A DNA stretch of 64,000 nt from an uncultured Flavobacterium sp. (GTDB taxonomy: Bacteria; Bacteroidota; Bacteroidia; Flavobacteriales; Flavobacteriaceae), in NCBI GenBank assembly GCA_937773775.1, contig CALJVL010000039.1, positions 34,159 to 98,158 of the forward strand, written 5' to 3'. Under the pieces are notes generated by a model. It did no database searches. It was given only the letters and a program-made list of their open reading frames with translations, and had not been told where the DNA came from. Every line of letters starts with the position of its first letter. The first letter of the stretch is position 1. Below, in pieces: positions 36,272-44,287 of this stretch. The translations under genes were made by a program, and so were the position numbers.

Positions 36272-37690
36272 TTATATGATTTTTATTAATCCTATTTTTG
36301 AGGCTCTTTTTAACATGAATTCATAAGCTGCTTGATATTCGTTTGGAATTTCGCCTTCTAATATGGCTTCTTTAATTGCTTCCTTGAGCATCCCAATTTC
36401 TTTTGAAGGTTTAAGATTGAAAAGCTCCATAATTTCTTCACCAGTTATTGGAGGTTGAAAATTACGAACTTGATCGCGTTCTTCTACCTCCACAATTTTA
36501 TTGCGAACGATTTCGAAATTGCTATGATATTTTTTGAACTTGTTGGGGTTTTTAGTAGTTATGTCAGCTTCGCAAAGCGTCATTAAATTTTCCACATCTT
36601 CCCCCGCATCAAAAACCAAGCGACGAACTGCTGAGTCAGTCACGGTTTCTTGGGACAGAACGATAGGTCGGGAACTCATCATGACCATTTTTTGAACAAA
36701 TTTCATTTTTTGGTTCAATGGCATATGTAATCGTTCAAATATTTTTTTCACCATTTTACCACCTAAAAACTCATGTCCGTGAAAAGTCCATCCCTGTTTC
36801 TTATTGAATCGTTTAGTTGGTGCCTTCCCGATATCATGTAATAAAGCGGCCCATCTAAGCCATACATCGTCGGTATTTGGGCAAATATTGTCTACGACTT
36901 CTAACGTGTGGTAAAAGTTGTTTTTGTGGGTTTGACCTTCGATTTCTTCTACTTGATTTAAGGCTGTCAATTCAGGTAAAAGGATATCAAGAAGTCCTGT
37001 TTTATATAATAATAAGAACCCGACAGAAGGTTTATTTGTTGAAAGGATTTTGTTTAGTTCGTCTACAATTCGCTCTCCGGAAATGATTTTAATTCTGTCC
37101 GCATTTTTCGTGATGGATTCCAATGAATATTTCTCGATTTCAAAGTTCAACTGATTGGCAAAACGAATGGCTCGCATCATGCGTAATGGATCATCGGAGT
37201 AGGTTATATTTGGGTCAAGAGGTGTTTTTAATACTTTGTTCTCGATGTCTTTTAAACCGTCGAATGGGTCGAGTAGTTCTCCGAAAGTCTCTGAATTCAA
37301 AGATAAAGCCAAAGCGTTAATAGTAAAATCTCGTCGGTTTTGATCGTCCTCCAGTGTGCCATTTTCAACAACTGGATTACGGCTGTCAAAATGGTACGAT
37401 TCTCTTCTGGCGCCAACAAACTCAATTTCGGTGTCTTCAAAGCGCAACATGGCTGTCCCATAGGTCTTGAAAACCTGCACTTTTGGTTTTTTAGGAAGTA
37501 ATGCCGAAACTTTTAATGCTAACTCAATCCCGCTACCAACTGCGACAATATCGATATCTTTTTTGAAATCCCTTTTTAATATCAAATCTCTCACAAATCC
37601 ACCAATTATATAACTCTCGATATTAAGTTCCTGGGAGGCTTGAGAAATGACTTGAAAAATTTTATTGTTTAAGGCTTTTGTGTAATTCAT
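36272..37690 (-). CDS. cca: CCA-adding tRNA nucleotidyltransferase with HD domain
   Basis: 472 residues from the ATG at 37690; a GTG four codons upstream is a less likely start. Class II nucleotidyltransferase that adds CCA to tRNA 3' ends. The catalytic core has YIIGGFVRDLIL and KKDIDIVAVG (the two Asp ligands), NRRDFTINALAL and the basic RRESYHF element, followed by the neck/body helices and a C-terminal HD domain (LRWAALLHDIGKAPTKRF, about residues 280-300). The inverted-repeat element of the GxxExxY cassette starts 20 bp before the ATG, so its own promoter may have been displaced. Confidence 0.94.
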   Translation of the reverse strand: MNYTKALNNKIFQVISQASQELNIESYIIGGFVRDLILKRDFKKDIDIVAVGSGIELALKVSALLPKKPKVQVFKTYGTAMLRFEDTEIEFVGARRESYHFDSRNPVVENGTLEDDQNRRDFTINALALSLNSETFGELLDPFDGLKDIENKVLKTPLDPNITYSDDPLRMMRAIRFANQLNFEIEKYSLESITKNADRIKIISGERIVDELNKILSTNKPSVGFLLLYKTGLLDILLPELTALNQVEEIEGQTHKNNFYHTLEVVDNICPNTDDVWLRWAALLHDIGKAPTKRFNKKQGWTFHGHEFLGGKMVKKIFERLHMPLNQKMKFVQKMVMMSSRPIVLSQETVTDSAVRRLVFDAGEDVENLMTLCEADITTKNPNKFKKYHSNFEIVRNKIVEVEERDQVRNFQPPITGEEIMELFNLKPSKEIGMLKEAIKEAILEGEIPNEYQAAYEFMLKRASKIGLIKII

Positions 37691-37709
37691 TCTGTTTAAC
37701 ACTGATTTG

Positions 37710-37743
37710 TTTTTTGCCGCTGATTCGCTGATTTTTAAAAATG
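37710..37743. repeat. Left inverted repeat flanking the GxxExxY gene
   Basis: Contains GCCGCTGATTCGCTGATT; its reverse complement AATCAGCGAATCAGCGGC matches AATCTGCGAATCTGCGGT at the right end (38161-38198) at 15 of 18 positions, including an internal tandem of AATCnGCG. The flanking A/T runs also match. Confidence 0.75.
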
Positions 37744-37750
37744 ATTTTAG

Positions 37751-38134
37751 TTAATTTTTTGATAGTACTATTCGCTTGTGTTCTAACGAGGATTTATTGA
37801 AATTAACTAAAATGGCTAGTTCATTTCCTGATACTTTTAAATAATTTAGACATTGTGAAATATGACCATTACTAAAAGACTCGCAAGATTTTATTTCAAG
37901 AATTATACTTTCGAAAATTATAAAATCTGCATAAAACTTATGTTTCAAAATAGGGTCTTTATAATTTAATGCATATTCTTTTTCTCTTTCAAATGGAATT
38001 GGAGCATTATTAAACTCAAATTCTAAGGCGTCCTTATATACTATTTCAGAGAATCCTTTTCCTAGATTTTTATGAACTTCAAATAAAATTCCAATTATCT
38101 GATAAGTTTCTTGTTCAAATAAATATTGAGACAT
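37751..38134 (-). CDS. GxxExxY family protein (possible PD-(D/E)XK-like nuclease fold)
   Basis: 127 residues, the usual length for the GxxExxY family (TIGR04256). The name motif is present as GFSEIVY (about residues 28-34), and KFYADFIIFESIILEIKSCE has the Asp...Glu-x-Lys spacing of PD-(D/E)XK nucleases. The family has a patchy distribution and recurs in multiple copies in some genomes, consistent with mobility. Here the gene is bracketed by two inverted copies of an about 34-bp repeat, between tsaC and cca, so it looks like an inserted cassette. Biochemical function unknown. Confidence 0.9.
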   Translation of the reverse strand: MSQYLFEQETYQIIGILFEVHKNLGKGFSEIVYKDALEFEFNNAPIPFEREKEYALNYKDPILKHKFYADFIIFESIILEIKSCESFSNGHISQCLNYLKVSGNELAILVNFNKSSLEHKRIVLSKN

Positions 38135-38160
38135 AAATTTTTAAATCTTTGTTAATACAT

Positions 38161-38198
38161 TTTTTTAAAAAAATCTGCGAATCTGCGGTAATAAAAAA
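38161..38198. repeat. Right inverted repeat flanking the GxxExxY gene
   Basis: AATCTGCGAATCTGCGGT core, with A/T-rich ends. Inverted relative to the repeat at 37710-37743. It ends exactly where the stop codon of tsaC begins. Confidence 0.75.
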
Positions 38199-38768
38199 CT
38201 ATTTGCGAATCACTTTCACCTGGGCATCATTAGATAATTTTATAATCGTAGATGGTTTTCCGGCAATTTTATCGCGCTGCAAATTTACAACATAGTCCAC
38301 AGCTTTGATAATCTCGGGACTGATTTCTTTGAAACTTTTTGGAGTGGGCTGACCTGAAATATTTGCCGAGGTAGAAACCAATGGTTTTTTCATCTTTTCC
38401 ATTAATTTGAAGCAAAAAGGTTCCTTCACTATTCTAATTCCTAATGTTTTGTCTGCTGCAATAAGGTTAGGAGCTACATTTCGCGGATTATCTAGGATTA
38501 TAGTAGTTGGATTTTCGGATAAATCCATAATTTGCCAAGCTACTTCAGGAATATCCTTAAAAACATTATAGATCATTTTTTCGCCATTCATCAAAACAAT
38601 CATACTTTGGGTTTCGGCTCTTTGTTTGAGTTTATATATTTTGGCAACAGCCTCAGGGTTTGTTGCGTCACATCCGATTCCCCAAACGGTGTCTGTAGGA
38701 TATAGTATTATACCGCCTTTTTTTATGACTTCAAATGCTTTGTGAATTTCTTCGTTGAGATTTTCCAT
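38199..38768 (-). CDS. tsaC: Threonylcarbamoyl-AMP synthase (Sua5/YrdC/YciO family)
   Basis: 189 residues. Makes threonylcarbamoyl-AMP from threonine, bicarbonate and ATP, for t6A tRNA modification. The YrdC-domain signatures are clear: GGIILYPTDTVWGIGCDATN (about 18-37), KLKQRAETQSMIVLM (substrate-binding Lys-Arg) and KPLVSTSANISGQPT (about 129-143). No C-terminal Sua5 extension, so it is the short TsaC form. Its stop directly abuts the right inverted repeat of the GxxExxY cassette. Confidence 0.93.
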   Translation of the reverse strand: MENLNEEIHKAFEVIKKGGIILYPTDTVWGIGCDATNPEAVAKIYKLKQRAETQSMIVLMNGEKMIYNVFKDIPEVAWQIMDLSENPTTIILDNPRNVAPNLIAADKTLGIRIVKEPFCFKLMEKMKKPLVSTSANISGQPTPKSFKEISPEIIKAVDYVVNLQRDKIAGKPSTIIKLSNDAQVKVIRK

Positions 38769-38798
38769 TTTTTATAATTAAAATACAAGTGACAAGTT

Positions 38799-38806
38799 TA
38801 TATTTG
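38799..38806 (+). promoter_or_regulatory. Possible plus-strand promoter -7 box before the glycan island
   Basis: TATATTTG fits TAnnTTTG. It faces away from tsaC toward the decayed genes and the intact kinase at 39889, and may be the relic promoter of this glycan cluster. Confidence 0.4.
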
Positions 38807-39016
38807 CAAAGAAACGAATAATTATTTTGAAAGTACAAGACGCATTCTCTTCTGCCGAGGAACCAATTGTAAATATTGGTAAGTATGCTGCTGGACAGCT
38901 GATGTAAACGAAAGGGGTGGTATATCTTGTTTTTAGAATAGTGAATCCCCTAGTTTTTTAAAGTAACAGGGAAATAAAAGAGCGTTGTCAGGATTCAGAC
39001 AGAAAGGACATAATTA
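38807..39016 (+). other. Coding-like remnant upstream of the GT2 pseudogene
   Basis: Just after the promoter-like box a plus-strand frame reads KVQDAFSSAEEPIVNIGKYA and then stops at about 38909; the following 100 bp have no open frame. It looks like debris of another decayed gene of the glycan cluster. I cannot assign it to a family. Confidence 0.35.
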
Positions 39017-39790
39017 ATGAAAGCATGATTATTAATCCCCATTTATAATTGGACAGATTAACTTGAATTGGTGATCAACAGAATATTATACAATTTATTG
39101 TGGCTACAGAAATTATAATAGCAGATGATGTTTCAATTGACGAAACAAAATCGCTTATTGAAAAGTTTAAACAAAAAAGAAGTATGCCCATTCATAATAT
39201 TTTGCAGGAGGATTTGGGGGTATTGGAAATCAAAGATTCCAAATAAGGCTATCTACAAGCCACAACAGATTATATAATTCAGATTGTTGGCTATTGTATC
39301 GCGGATAAATATTTTGTCGAATATCATTTAAAAGCCGTTTATTTATATGGTTCAGGGTTAATATTTTACTTGAATTTGTATCTGATGTTTTTAGAAAAAA
39401 GCAAATTTATTTTAATTTTTTTTCAAATGAAATTAAAAACAGATTTCGAAATCTATGCATTCTCATTTTAGCCTATTTTATCAAATGCCATAATCAAATT
39501 CCCAATAAATTATGGAGATTGTAATGCATCGCAGTGGCGTGGGGATTTTATCCAGGTAAATGGATATAGCGATGGTTTTCAAGGCTAGTGAAAATAGAAT
39601 TCTGACCTGATTATTAAGTTGAGAAATAACGGGATATAGGCTTAAAGACCAAATTACCTCGAAATTCTATTTCATAAAAATAAGTCAAAAGAAAAATGAG
39701 AGTTAAATGACAAGATTGGAGATGAAACTATGTTTAAAAAAAAGGGGTAGAATTGTCGATTGTATCGGCCAATAATTAAAATAAACAGTG
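39017..39790 (+). pseudogene. Decayed family 2 glycosyltransferase (surface glycan)
   Basis: No continuous frame, but the three plus frames together spell a GT-A family 2 enzyme in order: LLIPIYNW, LELVINRIL, EIIIADDVSIDETKSLIEKF (39114 onward), KQKRSMPIHNILQEDLG, DYIIQIVGYCIADKYFVEYH, QWRGDFIQVNGYSDGFQG and DLIIKLRNNG. The usual DD and the D-x-D-equivalent (here IVGYC instead of IDGDC) are altered, and there are several stops and frame changes. The end is approximate. Such enzymes act in LPS core or glycan assembly, and the neighbours at 39889-42353 are of that type. The decay is extensive, so it is not a sequencing artefact. Confidence 0.75.
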
Positions 39791-39888
39791 CCGTTCTAAG
39801 GAAAATAATGATGTAATTTATATGCGAAGATATTGATGCTGAATTAATAAAAGAGAATTAAACAGCACTTCATAAAAAATAAATAAAA

Positions 39889-40656
39889 ATGACAATAAAA
39901 CTAATGTTTTCTAAAACCGTAGAGAAATCCAGCGAAGTGCTTAACTTGATTAAGGAGTTCAATTCGGACATAGGAACTGTTTTTGGGAATGGAGATAGAA
40001 ACACTATTAAATTATTTGAGCTCCGGGGGAAAATGATTAATATCAAGTCGTTTAAAGTACCTCATTTGATTAATAAGATTGCCTACAAATATTTAAGAAA
40101 ATCGAAAGCGCGCCGTTCTTATGAGTACGCAATACTTTTGTTGGAAAAAGGAATCAGAACACCGCAGCCCATCGCTTTCCTTGAGAAATTCAATTGGATT
40201 GGTTTGCTAGACAGTTACTATGCAAGTGAGCATCTAGATGCCGAATTAACTTTTAGGGAGCTGGTGGAGATTCCGGATTATCCGGATCATGAGGATATCT
40301 TACGACAATTCACTCGTTTCTGTTTTGATCTTCATGAAAAAGGTATCGAGTTTATGGACCATTCTCCGGGTAATACTTTGATCAAAAAAGTGGCAGACAA
40401 TCAGTATGAATTTTTTCTTGTTGATTTAAACAGAATGAATTTTCATGAATCGATGGATTTTGATTTGCGTATGAAAAATTTAAGTAGGCTTACGCCGAAA
40501 AAAGATATGATAGCTATTATGAGTGATGAGTATGCTAAAGTCTACTCAAAAAGTAGTACGGAAATCTTTGATAAAATGTGGAAAGTAACCAGTCAGTTTC
40601 AAGAGGCTTTTGCTAAAAAACATAAAATGAAAAAGAAACTGAATTTTTGGAAATAA
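39889..40656 (+). CDS. Lipopolysaccharide kinase InaA/Kdo kinase-like protein
   Basis: 255 residues with the small-kinase fold of the InaA/WaaP/Kdo-kinase group. Visible motifs: INIKSFKVPHL (beta-3 Lys region), HEKGIEFMDHSPGNTLI (about 150-166; catalytic Asp in the loop, Asn in GNTL) and FFLVDLNRM (about 177-185; metal-binding Asp in place of DFG). In Gram-negative bacteria such kinases phosphorylate inner-core sugars or Kdo, which is consistent with the surrounding glycosyltransferase genes. It is intact although the gene just upstream is decayed. Acceptor not known. Confidence 0.85.
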   Translation: MTIKLMFSKTVEKSSEVLNLIKEFNSDIGTVFGNGDRNTIKLFELRGKMINIKSFKVPHLINKIAYKYLRKSKARRSYEYAILLLEKGIRTPQPIAFLEKFNWIGLLDSYYASEHLDAELTFRELVEIPDYPDHEDILRQFTRFCFDLHEKGIEFMDHSPGNTLIKKVADNQYEFFLVDLNRMNFHESMDFDLRMKNLSRLTPKKDMIAIMSDEYAKVYSKSSTEIFDKMWKVTSQFQEAFAKKHKMKKKLNFWK

Positions 40657-40746
40657 TATTTAGTACGTCAGCTTTCACGTATAACTAAATTAATTATTAG
40701 CTATTTAATTTCAAACTATAAACGTATTTAATTTACTGTTCTCTAA

Positions 40747-41514
40747 TTACGTGATAAATATTTGATTTATATGATAAAATTTTGTCGGACTAATAAAAAA
40801 TCGAATGTTACTTGAAACAATTAACGGCAACTTTTCTAATTTCCTTTTAATGCTATTTAAGTAATATGAAGCCCCTTTGTTTTTACTGACCCATGAATCT
40901 TCCCACCAATGTATACAAATGGTATTCTCGGTTATACAATTAGGAGAAAATTTTTCATACCACGCAAATGGATAGAAGTAATCTGTAGTGAGCAGAAGAG
41001 TGTTATTTAAATGTTGCTTTTTATAGATGGATAATCCATATTTATACATGACACTCGTAACAATTGGCGGGCCTCCCATAGCATTAAAGTTTAGTCGTTG
41101 TTTACGTTCAGTAGCTTTAATACAGTCTAGGATAAAAGAATTTTTTCTTTCACAACCAATTACAGCAGAATTTAAAGGGTATTTGTTTTCTCCTAACTTT
41201 GTTTGGAATCCAATAAAAGCACTTTCATTATGTAATTCCCCGAAGTTTTTTAAAATTTCAATATCAGTATCTAGGTAAATCCCTCCCTCTGTGTAAATAG
41301 AGTATAAACGCATATAATCTGAGATAAAAGACCATTTTTTTTGTTTGTACAATAGATTCAAAAAAGGAAACTTATCGAATGGGGTATTACCTTCATCCCA
41401 TTTTTTTATTTCATAATCAGGTAATTTTTCTTCCCAGGAATTAATACATTTTTTTATTACTTCATTATAAGTTCCGTTCCCGTACCAACAAAAATGTATT
41501 TTTTTTGGAATCAT
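40747..41514 (-). CDS. Glycosyltransferase with DXD motif, sugar-binding type (GT32-like)
   Basis: 255 residues from the ATG at 41514 (MIPKKIHFCWYGNG), the canonical family start; the frame is open to a TTG further upstream but lacks a sensible N-terminus. Shows IPKKIHFCWYGNG, WSFISDYMRLYSIYTEGGIY with the DTD pair in YLDTDIEIL (metal site), and the C-terminal ICIHWWEDSW motif of Gly_transf_sug / GT32 enzymes. It transfers a sugar to a surface polysaccharide or LPS acceptor. It is convergent with the InaA-like kinase and divergent from the GT2 gene (86 bp apart). Confidence 0.88.
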   Translation of the reverse strand: MIPKKIHFCWYGNGTYNEVIKKCINSWEEKLPDYEIKKWDEGNTPFDKFPFLNLLYKQKKWSFISDYMRLYSIYTEGGIYLDTDIEILKNFGELHNESAFIGFQTKLGENKYPLNSAVIGCERKNSFILDCIKATERKQRLNFNAMGGPPIVTSVMYKYGLSIYKKQHLNNTLLLTTDYFYPFAWYEKFSPNCITENTICIHWWEDSWVSKNKGASYYLNSIKRKLEKLPLIVSSNIRFFISPTKFYHINQIFIT

Positions 41515-41600
41515 TTTATTTATTTTATCTGAATATTTAGCACTATTTTTACGAACCAAAAATACAATATGTTTTTGTGTTTACAATAAAATAAAACAAA

Positions 41601-42353
41601 ATGAATATCACGGGTTTGGTTGTGGCTTTTAATGAAGAAGAGAACATTGGGAAGTGCGTTAAGGCTCTATTTAAAGTATGTGATGAAGTAATTGTAATAG
41701 ACTCATTTAGTAAAGATAGAACAGTTCAAGTTGCAAGAGAATGCGGTGCAACCGTAATTTCTCAAACCTATTTAGGTGATGGTCCCCAACGTACTTTTGG
41801 ATTGCCATATTGTAAAAATGACTGGATACTTAATCTTGATGCAGATGAGTTTTTGGATTCTGATGCTGAAGAGTTTATAATAACAAAGAAGTATTTAGTT
41901 GGTGATTTTGATGCTTTTAGTTTTAAAGTTAAAAACTTTCTTGGAAATAAGCTAATTGACTTTTCTGGATGGTACCCTGATCATAAAGTTCGTTTTTTTA
42001 ACAAAAAAACAGCTCATCCGTCTTCTTCTAAAGTACATCAAAAAATCATTGCTAAAAAAGAAAAAAGAGTTTCGGTACACATATTACACTACGCATGGGA
42101 TTCATTTGATCAAATCATTTCAAAGAAAAATACATACTCAGGCTGGCATGCGCAGCAATTATTTGATGAAGGAAAAAGGATAAGTTGGTCTAAACCAATT
42201 CTTAATGGAGTAATTGCTTTTATCCGTTGTTATTTCTTTAAGAAAGGAATTTTTAATGGCATCGACGGATTATCGTTTGCTATGATTCAAAGTTTTTTTT
42301 CTTACATGAAATACGCCAAACTTATTAAAATTCAAAATGAAAATAAATTGTAA
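41601..42353 (+). CDS. Family 2 glycosyltransferase, WaaE/KdtX-like
   Basis: 250 residues. The start MNITGLVVAFNEEENIGKCV with EVIVIDSFSKDRTVQVA and WILNLDADEFLD (DXD equivalent) gives the GT-A fold of the WaaE/KdtX group, which add glucose to LPS inner core. LIDFSGWYPDHKVRFFNKKT and VHQKI are also typical of this subfamily. The 3' half has hydrophobic patches for membrane association. Intact, unlike the GT2 gene at 39017. Confidence 0.9.
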   Translation: MNITGLVVAFNEEENIGKCVKALFKVCDEVIVIDSFSKDRTVQVARECGATVISQTYLGDGPQRTFGLPYCKNDWILNLDADEFLDSDAEEFIITKKYLVGDFDAFSFKVKNFLGNKLIDFSGWYPDHKVRFFNKKTAHPSSSKVHQKIIAKKEKRVSVHILHYAWDSFDQIISKKNTYSGWHAQQLFDEGKRISWSKPILNGVIAFIRCYFFKKGIFNGIDGLSFAMIQSFFSYMKYAKLIKIQNENKL

Positions 42354-42679
42354 TTGATTTAAGTCGTTTTTTTTACTAGTATAAGATCTTTTAACACTTT
42401 ACTTGCTAACGTTAATCGCATAAATAGTTAGGAACAAAAAATTAAGTTTAGTTTATAAAAAATGTTTCTTAACCAATATTGCGGATTTTATTTACATATT
42501 CACTGACAAACACAAATCGAGTATTCCAAATGGTAAGAAATTGTTTGAAATTTCGTTTATGTATCTCGATTTTGTGAAATTGATAAATACAAAAACAATT
42601 ACAAACGCCCGATTTAAGGAGTAGAAAAAAATGCGCTCATACCAGCGCATTTTTTCTGGTTGACAGGGGAATCTAGTTA
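42354..42679. other. Intergenic region with bidirectional terminator
   Basis: 326 bp of AT-rich sequence between the convergent GT2 and dapD genes. The only recognisable element is the terminator at 42626-42655; no gene or promoter was seen. Confidence 0.6.
42626..42655 (-). terminator. Intrinsic terminator after dapD (bidirectional)
   Basis: AAAAAATGCGCT/AGCGCATTTTTT stem (42626-42637 and 42644-42655) with a 6-nt loop; T runs on both sides. It lies 25 bp after the dapD stop. Confidence 0.85.
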
Positions 42680-43495
42680 TTAAACAGCTACGTCATATTC
42701 GCGTAAAGCATTATTCAAAGATGTTTTTAAATCAGTTGAAGGTTTACGTGTTCCAATGATTAAAGCACAGGGTACCTGAAATTCACCAGCTGCGAATTTC
42801 TTAGTGTAACTTCCAGGTATAACTACAGAACGCGCAGGAACAAATCCTTTCATTTCAATAGGAGTTTCACCGGTAACATCAATAATCTTTGTGGATGCAG
42901 TCAAACAAACATTAGCACCAAGAACTGCTTCTTTCCCAACATGAACACCTTCAACAACTATACAACGAGAACCAATAAAAGCACCATCTTCAATAATTAC
43001 TGGAGCAGCTTGCAAAGGTTCAAGAACCCCACCGATACCAACTCCACCACTTAAGTGTACGTTTTTACCAATTTGAGCACAACTTCCTACTGTAGCCCAC
43101 GTATCTACCATAGTTCCTTCATCGACATAAGCACCAATGTTTACATAACTTGGCATCATAATTACACCACTTGAAATATAAGCACCATAACGTGCAATTG
43201 CACCTGGAACTACACGTACTCCTTTTTCTGCATAATCTCTTTTTAACAACATTTTATCGTGGTATTCGAAAATACCAGCTTCAACTGTTTCCATTTTTTG
43301 AATAGGGAAGTACATTACTACCGCTTTCTTTACCCATTCGTTTACTTGCCATCCTTCGCCCACTGGCTCAGCAACACGTAATTTTCCTGAATCTAATAAT
43401 TCAATAACTTCTCTAATTGCATTAGTTGTTGTTTCTTCTTGTAACAATGCACGGTTTTCCCAAGCTTGTTCTATAATAGTCTGTAGTGGATTCAT
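42680..43495 (-). CDS. dapD: 2,3,4,5-tetrahydropyridine-2,6-dicarboxylate N-succinyltransferase
   Basis: 271 residues, the standard length. Lysine/diaminopimelate pathway enzyme that uses succinyl-CoA. N-terminal helical domain (LQTIIEQAWENRALL), then a left-handed beta-helix of hexapeptide repeats with RYGAYISSGVIMMPSYVNIGA, ATVGSCAQIGKNVHLSGGVG and IEDGAFIGSRCIVVEGV, and the C-terminal CALIIGTRK. ATG at 43495 is preceded by a TATATTTG -7 box. Confidence 0.97.
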   Translation of the reverse strand: MNPLQTIIEQAWENRALLQEETTTNAIREVIELLDSGKLRVAEPVGEGWQVNEWVKKAVVMYFPIQKMETVEAGIFEYHDKMLLKRDYAEKGVRVVPGAIARYGAYISSGVIMMPSYVNIGAYVDEGTMVDTWATVGSCAQIGKNVHLSGGVGIGGVLEPLQAAPVIIEDGAFIGSRCIVVEGVHVGKEAVLGANVCLTASTKIIDVTGETPIEMKGFVPARSVVIPGSYTKKFAAGEFQVPCALIIGTRKPSTDLKTSLNNALREYDVAV

Positions 43496-43512
43496 TTTTG
43501 ATGATTTTTACG

Positions 43513-43520
43513 CAAATATA
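43513..43520 (-). promoter_or_regulatory. Probable dapD promoter -7 box
   Basis: Minus strand TATATTTG fits TAnnTTTG, 25 bp upstream of the ATG. No exact -33 TTG seen. Confidence 0.5.
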
Positions 43521-43725
43521 ATTGGATTTTTTTGAAAAGGGAAACGTTTTAGCAATACTAACATATTTGTTTATTTTGTTCTAAAAATAACAGATATATA
43601 TTGAAGGTTAATGGCTGAGTCTCCTATCCTAAAGTTAAGTTTTGAAAAAATAAAAACCACGCTAGAAACCATTAATGTCAAACGTCAGGAATCTCAAATT
43701 GCATCAGCTAAGTTAATTCTTTATG

Positions 43726-43733
43726 TATCTTTG
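43726..43733 (+). promoter_or_regulatory. Probable ruvX promoter -7 box
   Basis: TATCTTTG fits TAnnTTTG, 26 bp before the ATG. A TTG at 43699-43701 gives a 24-bp spacer, slightly long. Confidence 0.55.
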
Positions 43734-43751
43734 CAGAACAAATAAAAAAAC

Positions 43752-44168
43752 ATGCCTCGAATTCTCTCCATAGATTACGGACAAAAACGCACCGGTATCG
43801 CCGTCACTGATGAATTGAAAATCATTGCTTCTGGCTTAACAACAATTCCTAGCGCAACTGCCATTGCTTTTCTGAAAGATTATTTTTCGAAAGAAAAGGT
43901 CGAAGCTGTTATTATCGGGGAGCCAATACAGATGAACGGGCAACCTTCAGAAAGCGCATCTATTGTTAAAGGATTTGTAACCCATTTCACCAATCATTTT
44001 CCGGATATGAAGGTGATAAGAATGGATGAGCGCTTTACTTCTAAAATGGCTTTTCAATCTATGATTGATAGTGGACTTAAAAAGAAGCAACGTCAAAATA
44101 AAGCACTTATTGATGAAATTTCTGCAACAATAATGCTGCAGGATTATTTGAATCGAAAAATATTTTAG
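43752..44168 (+). CDS. ruvX: Holliday junction resolvase RuvX/YqgF
   Basis: 138 residues, full family length. RNase H-like fold with ILSIDYGQKRTGIAV (first catalytic Asp), VIIGEPIQMNGQPSE and RMDERFTSKMAF (Glu), and DEISATIMLQDYL at the C-terminus (last acidic residue). YqgF/RuvX processes 16S rRNA 5' ends or resolves junctions in bacteria. Divergent from dapD. Confidence 0.95.
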   Translation: MPRILSIDYGQKRTGIAVTDELKIIASGLTTIPSATAIAFLKDYFSKEKVEAVIIGEPIQMNGQPSESASIVKGFVTHFTNHFPDMKVIRMDERFTSKMAFQSMIDSGLKKKQRQNKALIDEISATIMLQDYLNRKIF

Positions 44169-44261
44169 CTTATGGTTTTTAAGGAAGTATAGAGATAAAA
44201 CGTTTTCGTAAAATCTAAGTTTTCAAAGCTTTTTTATGGTTCTTTTTGTGTTTTTATGAAG

Positions 44262-44269
44262 TATCTTTG
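44262..44269 (+). promoter_or_regulatory. Probable mqo promoter -7 box
   Basis: TATCTTTG, 26 bp before the mqo ATG, same spacing as for ruvX. Confidence 0.5.
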
Positions 44270-44287
44270 CATTTTAAAATTTTTGCT

